Of a stretch of DNA of 64,000 bases, positions 8,073 through 16,028 are shown one piece after another. The position numbers and the translations under genes are program-made. The stretch lies in NCBI RefSeq assembly GCF_001192835.1, contig NZ_DF968182.1, positions 1,428,968-1,492,967 on the forward strand, read 5' to 3'. The notes under the pieces are model-generated. The model saw only the letters and a program-made list of their open reading frames with translations. It had not been told where the DNA came from and made no database searches. The stretch is from Lentimicrobium saccharophilum. Lineage in GTDB: Bacteria; Bacteroidota; Bacteroidia; Bacteroidales; Lentimicrobiaceae. The first letter of the stretch is position 1. Each line of letters starts with the position of its first letter.

Positions 8073-8645
8073 CTATCCCTGCAAATCCTTATTAAGATAA
8101 ATCATATCAATAAGTTGAATATCGCCCTCGAACATCGGATGGTCGTAATTGTCTGTAAAAAAGTTCTTCACCCGGTGCGACACTTCAAATCCGCAGCTTT
8201 TATAAAACGACAGGATGGCCGGCGTTTCGCCTGTTCCGACAAGCATGGTTTTGTAATCATATTTGTAGTAATCGGCAATATACCTGATCAATGCGCGGCC
8301 GTATCCTTTGCCCTGATATTTAACGCAGGTCGCTATATTTTTCAGCTCGCAGGTTTCGCCGTTTACCGGCACCACCACGCAAACACTTTTCAGATCGCCG
8401 TCATATAATGCAAACAGGTCGCCATCCGGCAAATATCTGTCAATCATATCTTCCTGTTCGTCGGCCAGCAATAATAAGTCAAGGAATCGCTTCTTGTTTT
8501 CTGCAATTTTTTCTATTTTCAATTTCTTCTGTTGTTTCAGGGTTTGTAAAACATTGTTTTTAATCGTATTAACCGCATTGCCTGTGGCATTGGGCGATAT
8601 GAAATCGCCGGGGATTATGGACTTCGTATCTGTCCGCCGCCACAA
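8073..8645 (-). CDS. GNAT family N-acetyltransferase
   Basis: A GCN5-related acetyltransferase. The acetyl-CoA loop is [13 protein letters not shown] (about residues 110-122 of the full open frame), preceded by the beta4 strand ELKNIATCV and followed by [12 protein letters not shown]. The N terminus is uncertain: the frame opens at a TTG (8645), inside a structured intergenic element, and the domain proper begins near LKIEKI (about 8522, also a TTG). There is no in-frame ATG between the open-frame limit and the first conserved strand, so a TTG start or a disrupted 5' end are both possible. The acceptor substrate is unknown. Confidence 0.75.
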   Translation of the reverse strand: MWRRTDTKSIIPGDFISPNATGNAVNTIKNNVLQTLKQQKKLKIEKIAENKKRFLDLLLLADEQEDMIDRYLPDGDLFALYDGDLKSVCVVVPVNGETCELKNIATCVKYQGKGYGRALIRYIADYYKYDYKTMLVGTGETPAILSFYKSCGFEVSHRVKNFFTDNYDHPMFEGDIQLIDMIYLNKDLQG

Positions 8646-8783
8646 ACGCCGTTACGGAGAGATCGTTTTTGTTCACCAAATTAATTCCAATAATATATTC
8701 ACGATATCAGATGCACAAAGTCTGAATTCAGTACATCACGGTTCCGGAAGCACGAAGCCCATACTATTGCAGAACGGCTGTTA
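8646..8783 (-). repeat. Cassette-end-like intergenic site E
   Basis: TAACAG on the minus strand (8783-8778) includes the stop codon of the upstream STM3941-like gene. Inside it GCCGTT elements occur in opposite orientation at both ends (8649-8654 and 8777-8772). Total length is about 138 bases. Confidence 0.4.
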
Positions 8784-9317
8784 TGTATCACTTTTATGAC
8801 TTTCATAGTAATTGTTTAAAGTTTCGATCAGTTTGTCCGAACTGATGTCAAGTCCTGAAGCGGCAATATTGAAAGGTGAATTGTAATTATTAATATTAAA
8901 CTGCATTAATTTCCGTCTGAAGCCGTTTGTCTCTTTGTCAAGCCAATAAGCGGGATTCTTAACTCCTACAATTACAATTTTTGTGCTTTGTATTTTAATT
9001 TCTTCAAAACCGGTTATTTCACTCCACTTTATATATTCAGTCAATGATTTCTTCGGATTCACATTTAAACCATTGTGGTCAATTATTAAAGCTATTTCTG
9101 ATTTAATCAGTCTTTTTATTCCAATAAAAACGCCAGGTCCGAAAAAAAGAATTGAAGCAATTCCAATTCCACGATTAAAAACCGGGCTGTTTCCTCTCCA
9201 GCCAGTCAGGTTATCTGCTTCTGTGACCAACCAAAAACCTAAAGCAACAAATGCAATTGACCCTATCAACAATAACAATGATTTCTTTTTGCTTGAATAA
9301 ATTTCAATTCTTTCCAT
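8781..9317 (-). CDS. STM3941 family membrane protein
   Basis: A 178-residue protein with two N-terminal membrane helices (about 14-33 and 50-68) and a cytoplasmic C-terminal domain that begins IDHNGLNVNP and has a WSEITGFEEIKIQ strand, like PH-type domains in the STM3941 family. Function is not established for this family. It is a single gene with GC content below that of the surrounding core genes. Its stop codon overlaps the TAACAG of the following structured gap. Confidence 0.8.
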   Translation of the reverse strand: MERIEIYSSKKKSLLLLIGSIAFVALGFWLVTEADNLTGWRGNSPVFNRGIGIASILFFGPGVFIGIKRLIKSEIALIIDHNGLNVNPKKSLTEYIKWSEITGFEEIKIQSTKIVIVGVKNPAYWLDKETNGFRRKLMQFNINNYNSPFNIAASGLDISSDKLIETLNNYYESHKSDT

Positions 9318-9345
9318 GTTTGTCTGGCCTATTAAAATGTTCAGT

Positions 9346-9573
9346 GGTACGTGCAGTTGGCGCAGCTTCGCGGTAGCGCGTGTTTTTGCACTCGTGGTGC
9401 GATGCAGAGATATGATGTTGTTTTGTTTATTGTCGCGTTGGCAAAAACCGTGACACCAGCAGTGATTCTCCGGCGGGAGCCGGGGCGGGCCGCACCGACG
9501 ACCACTAAGCGATCTTCTTTAGCCAGAATGTTCTCGCGGTGCGAAGAAGCCAATTGCATATACCGACCTGTTA
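9346..9573 (-). repeat. Large palindromic cassette-end-like site F
   Basis: Outer arms GGTACGTGCAGTTGGC (9346-9361) and the inverted copy at 9549-9564 pair at 13 of 16 positions, with a further CTTCGC pair inside. The whole site is about 220 bases and clearly more GC-rich than its neighbours. TAACAG lies just outside on the minus strand (9573-9568), 16 bases after the TrmO stop. Short open frames inside on both strands are by-products of the symmetry. Confidence 0.55.
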
Positions 9574-9589
9574 TTAGCAAGAGTTGTAA

Positions 9590-10069
9590 TTAACTAAATC
9601 TGTCGTCTGATTTAACCTCATTAGGATCGCCAGTTTTATTATTTAACCAGCCGCTTTTTTCTATTTCATGTATATCAAACTGAGAAACATAGGGTTTTAT
9701 GTCTAAAAGAGGTGTTCTATCAAGCATGTCAACATTCTCAATTTCAAGAATGTTATCTCTAATGCTTAGGAGTTTAACTACAGATATGCCGATTGCATTC
9801 GGCCTTCTTGGAGCCCTGGTAGCAAATAGACCATGTTGTTTGTCATCAAGGAATGGGATAACCTGCAGATTAAAACCTTTAGACTTATGAAAGTAATACA
9901 CAAGGATAATATGGGAGAATTTTTCAAGATCAAGCAAACCCTCAACATATTTTCTCTTCAGTTTTATTGTACCCTTGATTCCTTTTGATCCTATTGATTG
10001 TATTGGCATTCCTTCCTTTCTCTTAAAAGGAGTATGAATTGTGCCTATTGAGTTAAAACATATTGTCAT
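9590..10069 (-). CDS. trmO: tRNA N6-threonylcarbamoyladenosine methyltransferase TrmO (TsaA-like)
   Basis: A 159-residue protein of the TrmO/UPF0066 family, which methylates t6A37 in threonine tRNAs. It starts with the family beta strand ICFNSIGTIHTPF, and carries FSHIILVYYFH (about 55-65) and the hallmark FATRAPRRPNAIG (about 86-98), where Arg-Pro-Asn residues form the SAM site. A later TPLLDIKPYV motif (about 125-134) is also conserved. The ATG at 10069 is chosen because the conserved strand begins there; the open frame extends 37 residues further upstream without homology. It is an unusual neighbour in an accessory region and may be a second copy. Confidence 0.9.
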   Translation of the reverse strand: MTICFNSIGTIHTPFKRKEGMPIQSIGSKGIKGTIKLKRKYVEGLLDLEKFSHIILVYYFHKSKGFNLQVIPFLDDKQHGLFATRAPRRPNAIGISVVKLLSIRDNILEIENVDMLDRTPLLDIKPYVSQFDIHEIEKSGWLNNKTGDPNEVKSDDRFS

Positions 10070-10299
10070 ATTATTCGGCAGATATTTTACAATTTTTGCT
10101 AACTCATTAATATCAAAACAAACATTCCGCTTTCCCCGGCACCCTGCGCGCCCGGGCATCTTTTTGTCTGCCGGATACAAAGGTTACAGATGCTGCCTTT
10201 TTCAATGGGGTATATTTTTCCACCCTGACTCGGGATGTCCTTTAATCTCAGGTCCGTCGCCTTCAAACGCATTGGCCGGAGCGCCTCCATAAAAATCCT

Positions 10300-10527
10300 T
10301 TAACCCGCAATCTGACCATCCGTATGATGATCAAGCCCGGATAATTTCCTTTCTTTTCGCTCCCTGAGTATCCTTCTGATAAAATCTACGGAATGAAGCA
10401 CGGCAGTAATAATTGACATTACGGCAATTATGGCAAGATACAACAGAATTGCATCGTTTGCGCTGCCCGTCCCTGCGAAGGCAACAGAACCTGAAAGCAA
10501 CAAGAAAATCAATAACGCTTTTTTCAT
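10300..10527 (-). CDS. Small membrane protein, unknown
   Basis: A 75-residue protein with a signal peptide (MKKALLIFLLLSGSVAFAG, about 1-19), one transmembrane segment (LYLAIIAVMSIITAVLHSV, about 29-47) and a basic C-terminal tail (RRILRERKERK). The signal and the charge pattern make it a plausible real gene, but I recognise no family. It lies alone between trmO and a hydrolase remnant; the 230-base gap 10070-10299 before trmO holds no supported gene. Confidence 0.5.
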   Translation of the reverse strand: MKKALLIFLLLSGSVAFAGTGSANDAILLYLAIIAVMSIITAVLHSVDFIRRILRERKERKLSGLDHHTDGQIAG

Positions 10528-10557
10528 GGTTTTCCCATTTTCGGTTATTCAATATGA

Positions 10558-10926
10558 TCAGTTACTATAATCGGATATATAAGTCACATCCATTCCCGTT
10601 ATTTCTGATAACTTTTCGCAATTGAAGTCCATTGGCAAACACCCTCTCAAATATACTGCTTTTCCGGGCAGTTTTAAAACTCCCGGGCACCTTTTTCCCT
10701 TACCCCTTCCCTTCAGTATCCGTTCCGGCACCTCCCTTACCCTTTCGGGTTCTTCGAAATGCGGACTGTGGGCGGAATGCTCAAAGGTGATGAATGCCTT
10801 TTCCGGCGCCTGAAACATTTCAATACAGCGTTTCGCCAGGGTGCAGGAAAAGGTATAGTCATACCGGCCGTGCAGAAAGTAAACGGGAATCTCCGCCCGG
10901 TTTACCTGCAGGATACCGGGGATCAC
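10558..10926 (-). pseudogene. Alpha/beta hydrolase 3' remnant (copy 1)
   Basis: This frame encodes the last quarter of the hydrolase seen intact at 14877-15995. Shared residues include NRAEIPVYFLHGRYDYT (catalytic Asp) and FEHSAHSPHFEEPERVREV (catalytic His). The nucleophile half is missing, so it cannot be active. DNA similarity to the intact gene begins abruptly at the codons for QVNRAEIP; beyond that point this copy matches copy 2 instead, starting from CCGCTACGACTT on the minus strand near 10970. The segment 10927-11093 holds no gene. Confidence 0.75.
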
Positions 10927-11093
10927 GATCCTGAAATTGAACTGCGGCTGCGTGGAAGTCGTAGCGGTTGATGCTATGAACCGTTACATGTTCTTAGCAC
11001 AATGTTGCTTATTTAGTATGTGAAAACCAGGAGCACAACCAAAAAAAACCGCTTCCGGTAATGTTATAAACCTGCCGATGGAAACCGCGCATA

Positions 11094-11462
11094 TCAGGAA
11101 GCTAATTGATAATCGGTTATAAGCAATTCCGGCGATAAATTGAGGCGTTTTGTTAATTGCCGGATCATTTCAACAGTTAGTTTCCTTTTGCGGTTAAGAA
11201 TCTCCGAAACCCTGCTTTTACTGCCAAATACTTCTACCAGATCAATTTGCCTCAGTTGTAACTCTTCCATTCTTATCCTGATAGCTTCTATAGGGTCAGG
11301 AGTTTCAATGGGAAAGTGTTTCTTTTCATATTCATCAACCAATACCCCAAGAATATCGGCTTCGTCACTTTCGGGCGTGCCGGCAGGCGCGTCAAAGACC
11401 TCTTCAAGCCTCTTTAAAGCAAGTTTATAGTCCGCTTCCGATTTAATTGGTCTGATGTTCAT
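11094..11462 (-). CDS. higA: Antitoxin HigA-type, helix-turn-helix
   Basis: A 122-residue antitoxin of the HigA-2 type. The N-terminal part (1-60) is a toxin-binding region with the MNIRPIKSEADYKLALKRLEE start typical of the group. The C-terminal HTH (about 65-115) reads RMEELQLRQIDLVEVFGSKSR followed by SEILNRKRKLTVEMI. It neutralises the HigB toxin encoded 11 bases upstream and probably represses the pair by binding the promoter palindrome. Toxin-before-antitoxin order is the normal higBA arrangement. Confidence 0.9.
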   Translation of the reverse strand: MNIRPIKSEADYKLALKRLEEVFDAPAGTPESDEADILGVLVDEYEKKHFPIETPDPIEAIRIRMEELQLRQIDLVEVFGSKSRVSEILNRKRKLTVEMIRQLTKRLNLSPELLITDYQLAS

Positions 11463-11473
11463 CGTTTTTTGTG

Positions 11474-11770
11474 TTAAATCGTATTTGCATCAATCTTGTC
11501 ATATTCTTTATGAGATCCAATGAACCTTATAAATATCCATTGCTTCTCAAAATTAATTTTTACAACAAGTCTGTAGGAATTGCCTTTAATGTTAAACACA
11601 ATCCTGCCTTCTTTCAGAACACTTGCATTTGCATAAGTCTGTTTTACATCAGAAGGAGATTTCCAATCGGAATTCATCGCCGTATCAAACCAGGTCTTCA
11701 AATATTGCTCAGCATCCGGACATCTCTCCCAAAACTCTCTTAATGTGCTTTTTGCAAATACCCTTTCCAT
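11474..11770 (-). CDS. higB: Toxin HigB, mRNA interferase type
   Basis: A 98-residue toxin of the HigB family (RelE/ParE fold). Family features are a WFDTAMNSDWKSPSDVKQTY block (about 27-46), the central RIVFNIKGNSYRLVVKI strands (about 56-72) and the C-terminal FIRFIGSHKEYDKIDA (about 79-94) with the catalytic His and Tyr region. Such toxins cleave mRNA on the ribosome. The gene is first in a two-gene operon with higA. The module sits between two truncated hydrolase fragments, which suggests it arrived by insertion. Confidence 0.92.
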   Translation of the reverse strand: MERVFAKSTLREFWERCPDAEQYLKTWFDTAMNSDWKSPSDVKQTYANASVLKEGRIVFNIKGNSYRLVVKINFEKQWIFIRFIGSHKEYDKIDANTI

Positions 11771-11789
11771 TCAATCCTTAATCATGATG

Positions 11790-11821
11790 CAAAGATAGTA
11801 ATAAAATTCCCATATTGGGAA
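11790..11821 (-). promoter_or_regulatory. higBA promoter and candidate HigA operator
   Basis: The minus strand has TATCTTTG at 11797-11790, a match to the -7 box TAnnTTTG, 19 bases before the higB ATG. Immediately upstream lies a perfect palindrome TTCCCA-TAT-TGGGAA (11807-11821), placed where a repressor would block polymerase. The -33 element is not clear. Confidence 0.6.
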
Positions 11822-11910
11822 CTTTATAAAGGTATTTTCATTGTTTTCAATAAGTGAACACTATAACAATCTTACCACTTTCCCTAAACGCTCCGTTCCC
11901 AACCGCCGCT

Positions 11911-12240
11911 TCAATCTTCTCCTTCCCTTCTTTTCAGTATCCGCTCCGGCGCCTCCCTTACCCTTTCGGGTTCTTCGAAATGCGGACTGCGGGCGGAATG
12001 CTCAAAGGTAAAAAATACCTTTTCAGGCGCCTGAAATACTTCAAAACAGCGTTTCGCCAGGGTGCAGGAAACCGTGTAGTCATACCGGCCGTGCAGAAAG
12101 TACACGGGGATCTCCGCCCGGTTTACCTGCAGGATACCAGGGATGGGTATCCTGCCAGTGAACAATGGCTGCGTTAAAGTCGTAACGGACGGATCTATAT
12201 GAAATTGCAAACTGCGGGTTGCTTGCTTGTCGAGCCGCAC
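11911..12240 (-). pseudogene. Alpha/beta hydrolase 3' remnant (copy 2)
   Basis: A second truncated hydrolase end, carrying the Asp region (PVYFLHGRYDYT) and the His region (FEHSARSPHFEEPERV) without the nucleophile half. It is closer to copy 1 than to the intact gene upstream of the QVNRAEIP codons: both begin with CCG(T/C)TACGACTT on the minus strand and share the ATCCTGCAGGTAAACCGGG junction. It lies between higBA and the RhuM-Fic gene. The gap 11822-11910 has no gene. Confidence 0.75.
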
Positions 12241-12318
12241 CGCTCCCGGTGATTATCGGGATTGCGGGCTAAAAGGCTAGTTGTCAGCACGGAAACGGCG
12301 ATTGACATGTAGTTTTAG

Positions 12319-13323
12319 TTAGTTTGGGTTGTTTCTTTTGTTTATCAGATTTACAATAATTCTTACAATAATATCTTTGTCTTCCGGTTTACTAATCGCT
12401 ATCATTAATGTTATAGCAACCAAAGCGTTGTCCGCAATTCTTTTATTCCCGTTTTCGTTGTATAGTATCCCGTTTTTATCCAGAAAGTATAAGAAAAGAA
12501 ACGCTGCTATTCTTTTGTTTCCGTCCGCGAATGAATGATTTTTGGTAATAAGATAAAGTAGATTGGCCGCTTTCTCTTCGATACCAGGGTATAAATCTTT
12601 GCCATCGAATGTTTGATAAATTGTTGATACAGAACTTCTGAATGATTTATCTTTTTCTTTCCCAAACAGATCACTATTACCATATTTGCGTTTTACAAAT
12701 TCGATTTGTCCGATCGCTTCTTCATAAGTAATCTGAACTGATTTTTTTTCGGTTGTTTCGGTAATCTTTAAAGTATTGTTATCATATTGGTCCAGAATAT
12801 CAAGAGCATAAGCGTAATCAGAAATTATTGCCAATAAACCAATACTTTCATCTGTACTCAGTACTTTTTGGTTAATCGCTTCACCGATCAATTTCACCGA
12901 TTTTTGTAGTTCTTTAAGTTGCTCGTTTTGTTTCTTTAACCGTAGCTCATTGATAGAAAACCCTTTGATCAGATATTCTTTTAGAATTTTATTCGCCCAT
13001 ATCCTGAATTCTGTACCTCTTTTGGAATTAACCCTGTAACCGACAGAAATAATGACATCAAGATTATAATATTGTATTTGACGTTTTATCTCGCGATTAC
13101 CTTCTTTTTGAACTTGTGCAAATTTTGCACAAGTTGATTCTTTGTCCAACTCCTCTGTTTTGTAAATATTTGAGATATGCCTGTTTATTGAAGTCCTGTT
13201 AGTTTGAAAAAGAGATTCCAACTGGTATTGATTCAACCAAACAGTTTCGTTTTCAAGTGTCACTTGAATTTCTGTTTTACCATCTTTCGACGTGAAGATT
13301 TGTATCTCTGAATTATTCATCAT
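12319..13323 (-). CDS. RhuM family protein with C-terminal Fic/Doc domain
   Basis: A 334-residue two-domain protein. Residues 1-135 match the RhuM virulence family: VWLNQYQLESLFQTNRTSINRHI, then YYNLDVIISVGYRVNSKRGTEFRIWA. The C-terminal half holds a Doc-like Fic motif HSFADGNKRIAAFLF (about 264-278), in which Lys replaces the Gly of the AMP-transferase form HxFxDGNGR, as in Doc kinases. Fic/Doc enzymes modify proteins by nucleotide or phosphate transfer. No separate antitoxin gene is adjacent. It is preceded by a palindromic site with CCGTTAG and is most likely part of mobile or defence cargo. Confidence 0.9.
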   Translation of the reverse strand: MMNNSEIQIFTSKDGKTEIQVTLENETVWLNQYQLESLFQTNRTSINRHISNIYKTEELDKESTCAKFAQVQKEGNREIKRQIQYYNLDVIISVGYRVNSKRGTEFRIWANKILKEYLIKGFSINELRLKKQNEQLKELQKSVKLIGEAINQKVLSTDESIGLLAIISDYAYALDILDQYDNNTLKITETTEKKSVQITYEEAIGQIEFVKRKYGNSDLFGKEKDKSFRSSVSTIYQTFDGKDLYPGIEEKAANLLYLITKNHSFADGNKRIAAFLFLYFLDKNGILYNENGNKRIADNALVAITLMIAISKPEDKDIIVRIIVNLINKRNNPN

Positions 13324-13377
13324 TTATTTCAGATATAATGAAAATTGATGTAATAGGTTGCATTACAATAATTCACA

Positions 13378-13506
13378 CTAACGGTCGAGGCTAAGCGCTG
13401 GCGGGCATTTTTGAAAATTTATCGTTCCGGCCAGCTCAATTTTCAATAAATGTACAATCTTTCTCCTTACAACCATGCGCCCGATAGCGTTTTAGCCTTT
13501 GTTACC
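13378..13506 (-). repeat. Palindromic cassette-end-like site G
   Basis: Inverted arms at 13388-13408 and 13475-13498 share AGGCTAA, CGCT, CGGGC and AT blocks with small bulges. The outer ends are GGTAAC (13506-13501, minus strand, after the lipoprotein stop) and CCGTTAG (13384-13378, before the RhuM gene). This is the clearest example of the TAAC...GTTA bracket with bulged arms. Confidence 0.55.
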
Positions 13507-13522
13507 GCCTGTGCTATTTTCC

Positions 13523-14698
13523 TCACTCAATTATTGTTTCTGTTTTTTTGATTATCCAGCCTGTGTCAGTCTTTGTCACCAAAAATTCATTAGACCAACC
13601 TCCACCACCAATACAAACAGTATATTGCTTTGAAAAAAGAGATACTTTTTCTAATGGGCTAATATAAATAATCTCTGGGGTATCAAAGTTTTCGAGCAAA
13701 TATGAATCATATTCACTTTCAGGCAAAATAATAGATTTGGCATTTGTATTTGAAATATGCTGTATTTGCTGATCGTCAGTAAAAATCATGATTGTTTTAT
13801 CGTCACTTGCTCTTTCATATACAATAGATTCGTTTATGTTGCCAGAATTTTCCTTTCTAAAACTCAAGAAATGATCATTATCCATACCAAACCCTGAATG
13901 ATTAAGTAAAAAACTATATAACAAAGTATTTTCATTATCAATATTTTCAAGTCTTGGATTTGTATCCTTCCCATCTATAATTCCATCACCATCAGTGTCG
14001 GCATTTAAAGGATTTGTCATAAATTTTTTCTCTACAATATCCGTCAATCCATCATTATCAGAATCTAACTTAAGTAAATTCAGATTAATTGAAATTATTA
14101 ATCCATCTTGAACTAACTCATACTCCCCAATTTCAAAAGTACTTAAAGAATAAGGATTGAAAAGTCTGACTAGAGAAGACTCAATCTGTATTATTGAATC
14201 AGAAGTAAATAAAGGTATTGTTGATTTTGGTTTAAAATAATAAAAGCTGCCTTTTGTTAATCCAGTATAGTAATTATTCCAGCTTTCTCCGTTGTTTTCT
14301 GATAGGGCTACCCAATACCCTCCCATTTTCTGGTCATACTTATAATCCATATAAATTATAGTTTTCACTGATCCTAGGGTGTCAAGGCGAACAATAGAGA
14401 TCTGCCTTATTCCATAAATTTTTTCATAGGAAAATTGATTAAAAATCTTTGTTACAATTTCTGGTGATTTTTCATATCGCTTCAACAAAGAATCAAATTT
14501 TGCTTCATAAAAAGTAGGTTCGCGAATTGATTTGTATTTATTTATCGTATCCTGAGTTCTTTTTATTGAAATATGTTTATACGAGATGGACTTTATATAA
14601 GATATATCTGCAGGTTCAAAGGACTTATAATCATCATTGTTCTTACATGAAGCAAACATTAAGGTGATAATTATAAGTAAAATGGCAGGAGTTTTCAT
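13523..14698 (-). CDS. Lipoprotein with thrombospondin type 3-like calcium repeat
   Basis: A 391-residue predicted lipoprotein: signal peptide with lipobox MFASC (Cys18). The C-terminal half contains a calcium-binding repeat, LDSDNDGLTD then ADTDGDGIIDGKDTNP (about 212-247), as in thrombospondin type 3 modules of Bacteroidota surface proteins. The N-terminal 190 residues include SENNGESWNNYYTGL, reminiscent of a BNR-like turn, but I cannot assign a fold. Low GC relative to the hydrolase gene upstream. Function unknown. Confidence 0.75.
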   Translation of the reverse strand: MKTPAILLIIITLMFASCKNNDDYKSFEPADISYIKSISYKHISIKRTQDTINKYKSIREPTFYEAKFDSLLKRYEKSPEIVTKIFNQFSYEKIYGIRQISIVRLDTLGSVKTIIYMDYKYDQKMGGYWVALSENNGESWNNYYTGLTKGSFYYFKPKSTIPLFTSDSIIQIESSLVRLFNPYSLSTFEIGEYELVQDGLIISINLNLLKLDSDNDGLTDIVEKKFMTNPLNADTDGDGIIDGKDTNPRLENIDNENTLLYSFLLNHSGFGMDNDHFLSFRKENSGNINESIVYERASDDKTIMIFTDDQQIQHISNTNAKSIILPESEYDSYLLENFDTPEIIYISPLEKVSLFSKQYTVCIGGGGWSNEFLVTKTDTGWIIKKTETIIE

Positions 14699-14876
14699 AA
14701 TTAATTTAGTGTAAGAAGTTTCTAATTTCTTGTTAGCTCTATTTAATTATCAACATTGGTTAACTTCTTAACAGGTTCACGTTTAATTCATTTATCATTT
14801 TGTCTCAGCATTGGCGGTAACTAATGAATATCATCTCAAACTTATAACTTTTCCTGATCCACCCGGCAAAACCCCC

Positions 14877-15995
14877 TTAATAAGTTTCCCTTCCCTTCAA
14901 TATCAGCTCCAGCACCTCCCTTACCCGCTCAGGCTCCTCAAAATGCGGACTGTGGGCGGAATGCTCAAAGGTAAAGAATGCCTTTTCAGGCGCCTGAAAC
15001 ACTTCAAAATAGTGTTTCGTCAGGGTATAGGAAACCGTGTAGTCATACCGGCCGTGCAGAAAATAAACGGGGATCTCCGCCCGGTTTACCTGCCGGCTCA
15101 GGTCGGTGGACAGGATGGTCTCCCAGAGCGGATGCACCCCCGCGGCGGCCTTGCCCCTCCACAGGTTGAACTTCTCCTTCAGGGTGTATTCCTTAAAGGT
15201 CAGCGAAGGAATAAACATCCCGCTGACCACCGAACGCATGGCCCGCGTGGTGCCCACGCCGATCCGGTGCATGGCCTGGTCGCGCACCCTCAGGTAAGCG
15301 GCGGGAATATGGTCGGTAACCGGACAGGCTTCGAGCCGCCTGACCATGCCGCTGTCCCCGGCCAACCGGTAGCTGTCGAGCATATATTGGTAAGCCAGCC
15401 ACTCGGAATGCAACTGGTCCGACATCTGTCCGATGCCGATGTAGGCATGATACAGTTCCGGAAACCGCGCCGCCGCCTGTATGCCGAAAAAGGAGCCGCC
15501 CGAACGCCCCAGCAGGTAAATCTTCTCCTGACCGAAACGCCCGCGCAGGTAGTTGGTAAGTTCTTCAGTGTCCGAGATCAGTTGCTCCGGGGTAATGGTC
15601 TCGGGGCGCGTGCCGGGGTGGTACGACAGGCCGGCCCACCGCTGCTCCCACCATACCACGGTAAAGTACTCCTCCAGCACCATGGGATAGCGCGGGGTAA
15701 GGAAGTAATCGGGCATGCCCCCGTGCAGGTAGAGCAGCACGGGATTGCTGAGGCTTTTGCCCCGGATAAACATCCCCTGCTTCACCCCGCCTATCTCTAT
15801 AAATACCTTTTCGAAAATGCTACCCGCAAGGGGATTCCCGTTCTTATCCTTCAGGGGCGCCGGCTTCCCCGGACTGTAAAGCAGCAGCAGCAAAAACAGC
15901 AGCAGCACACTGCCGGCAACAAGGGCAAACAATACAAGGATCATTTTCTTCAGCTTTTGGATAAGGGTACGCATACAGGGCAGAAATTCAAACAT
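14877..15995 (-). CDS. Membrane-anchored alpha/beta hydrolase (proline iminopeptidase-like)
   Basis: Intact member of the hydrolase family represented by the two remnants. A signal anchor (about 18-41, mostly Leu) is followed by the oxyanion turn YLHGG (about 90), the nucleophile elbow GRSGGS (about 163-168), the acid in HGRYDYT (about 319) and the His in HSAHSP (about 349). An ATG at 15974 is an equally good start. The gene is GC-rich compared with its neighbours. The open frame on the opposite strand is slightly longer but has no conserved features. The 178-base gap to the lipoprotein gene contains CATTGGCGGTAAC and CATTGGTTAAC direct repeats. Confidence 0.88.
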   Translation of the reverse strand: MFEFLPCMRTLIQKLKKMILVLFALVAGSVLLLFLLLLLYSPGKPAPLKDKNGNPLAGSIFEKVFIEIGGVKQGMFIRGKSLSNPVLLYLHGGMPDYFLTPRYPMVLEEYFTVVWWEQRWAGLSYHPGTRPETITPEQLISDTEELTNYLRGRFGQEKIYLLGRSGGSFFGIQAAARFPELYHAYIGIGQMSDQLHSEWLAYQYMLDSYRLAGDSGMVRRLEACPVTDHIPAAYLRVRDQAMHRIGVGTTRAMRSVVSGMFIPSLTFKEYTLKEKFNLWRGKAAAGVHPLWETILSTDLSRQVNRAEIPVYFLHGRYDYTVSYTLTKHYFEVFQAPEKAFFTFEHSAHSPHFEEPERVREVLELILKGRETY

Positions 15996-16028
15996 ACAGG
16001 CAGGCCAGGGCCGGCTTTACAAACTTAG

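Noticed and set aside
9341-9593. Overlapping 79- and 80-codon frames on opposite strands
   Set aside because: They lie within the palindrome, mirror each other's composition and have no signals.
4721-15995. Integron integrase or attI site
   Set aside because: No tyrosine recombinase frame is present in the window; the cassette idea rests on boundaries only.
14811-16028. 405-codon open frame opposite the hydrolase
   Set aside because: It is longer than the hydrolase frame but has no conserved motif, while the minus strand has the full alpha/beta hydrolase signature; GC-rich codon structure keeps the antisense frame open.
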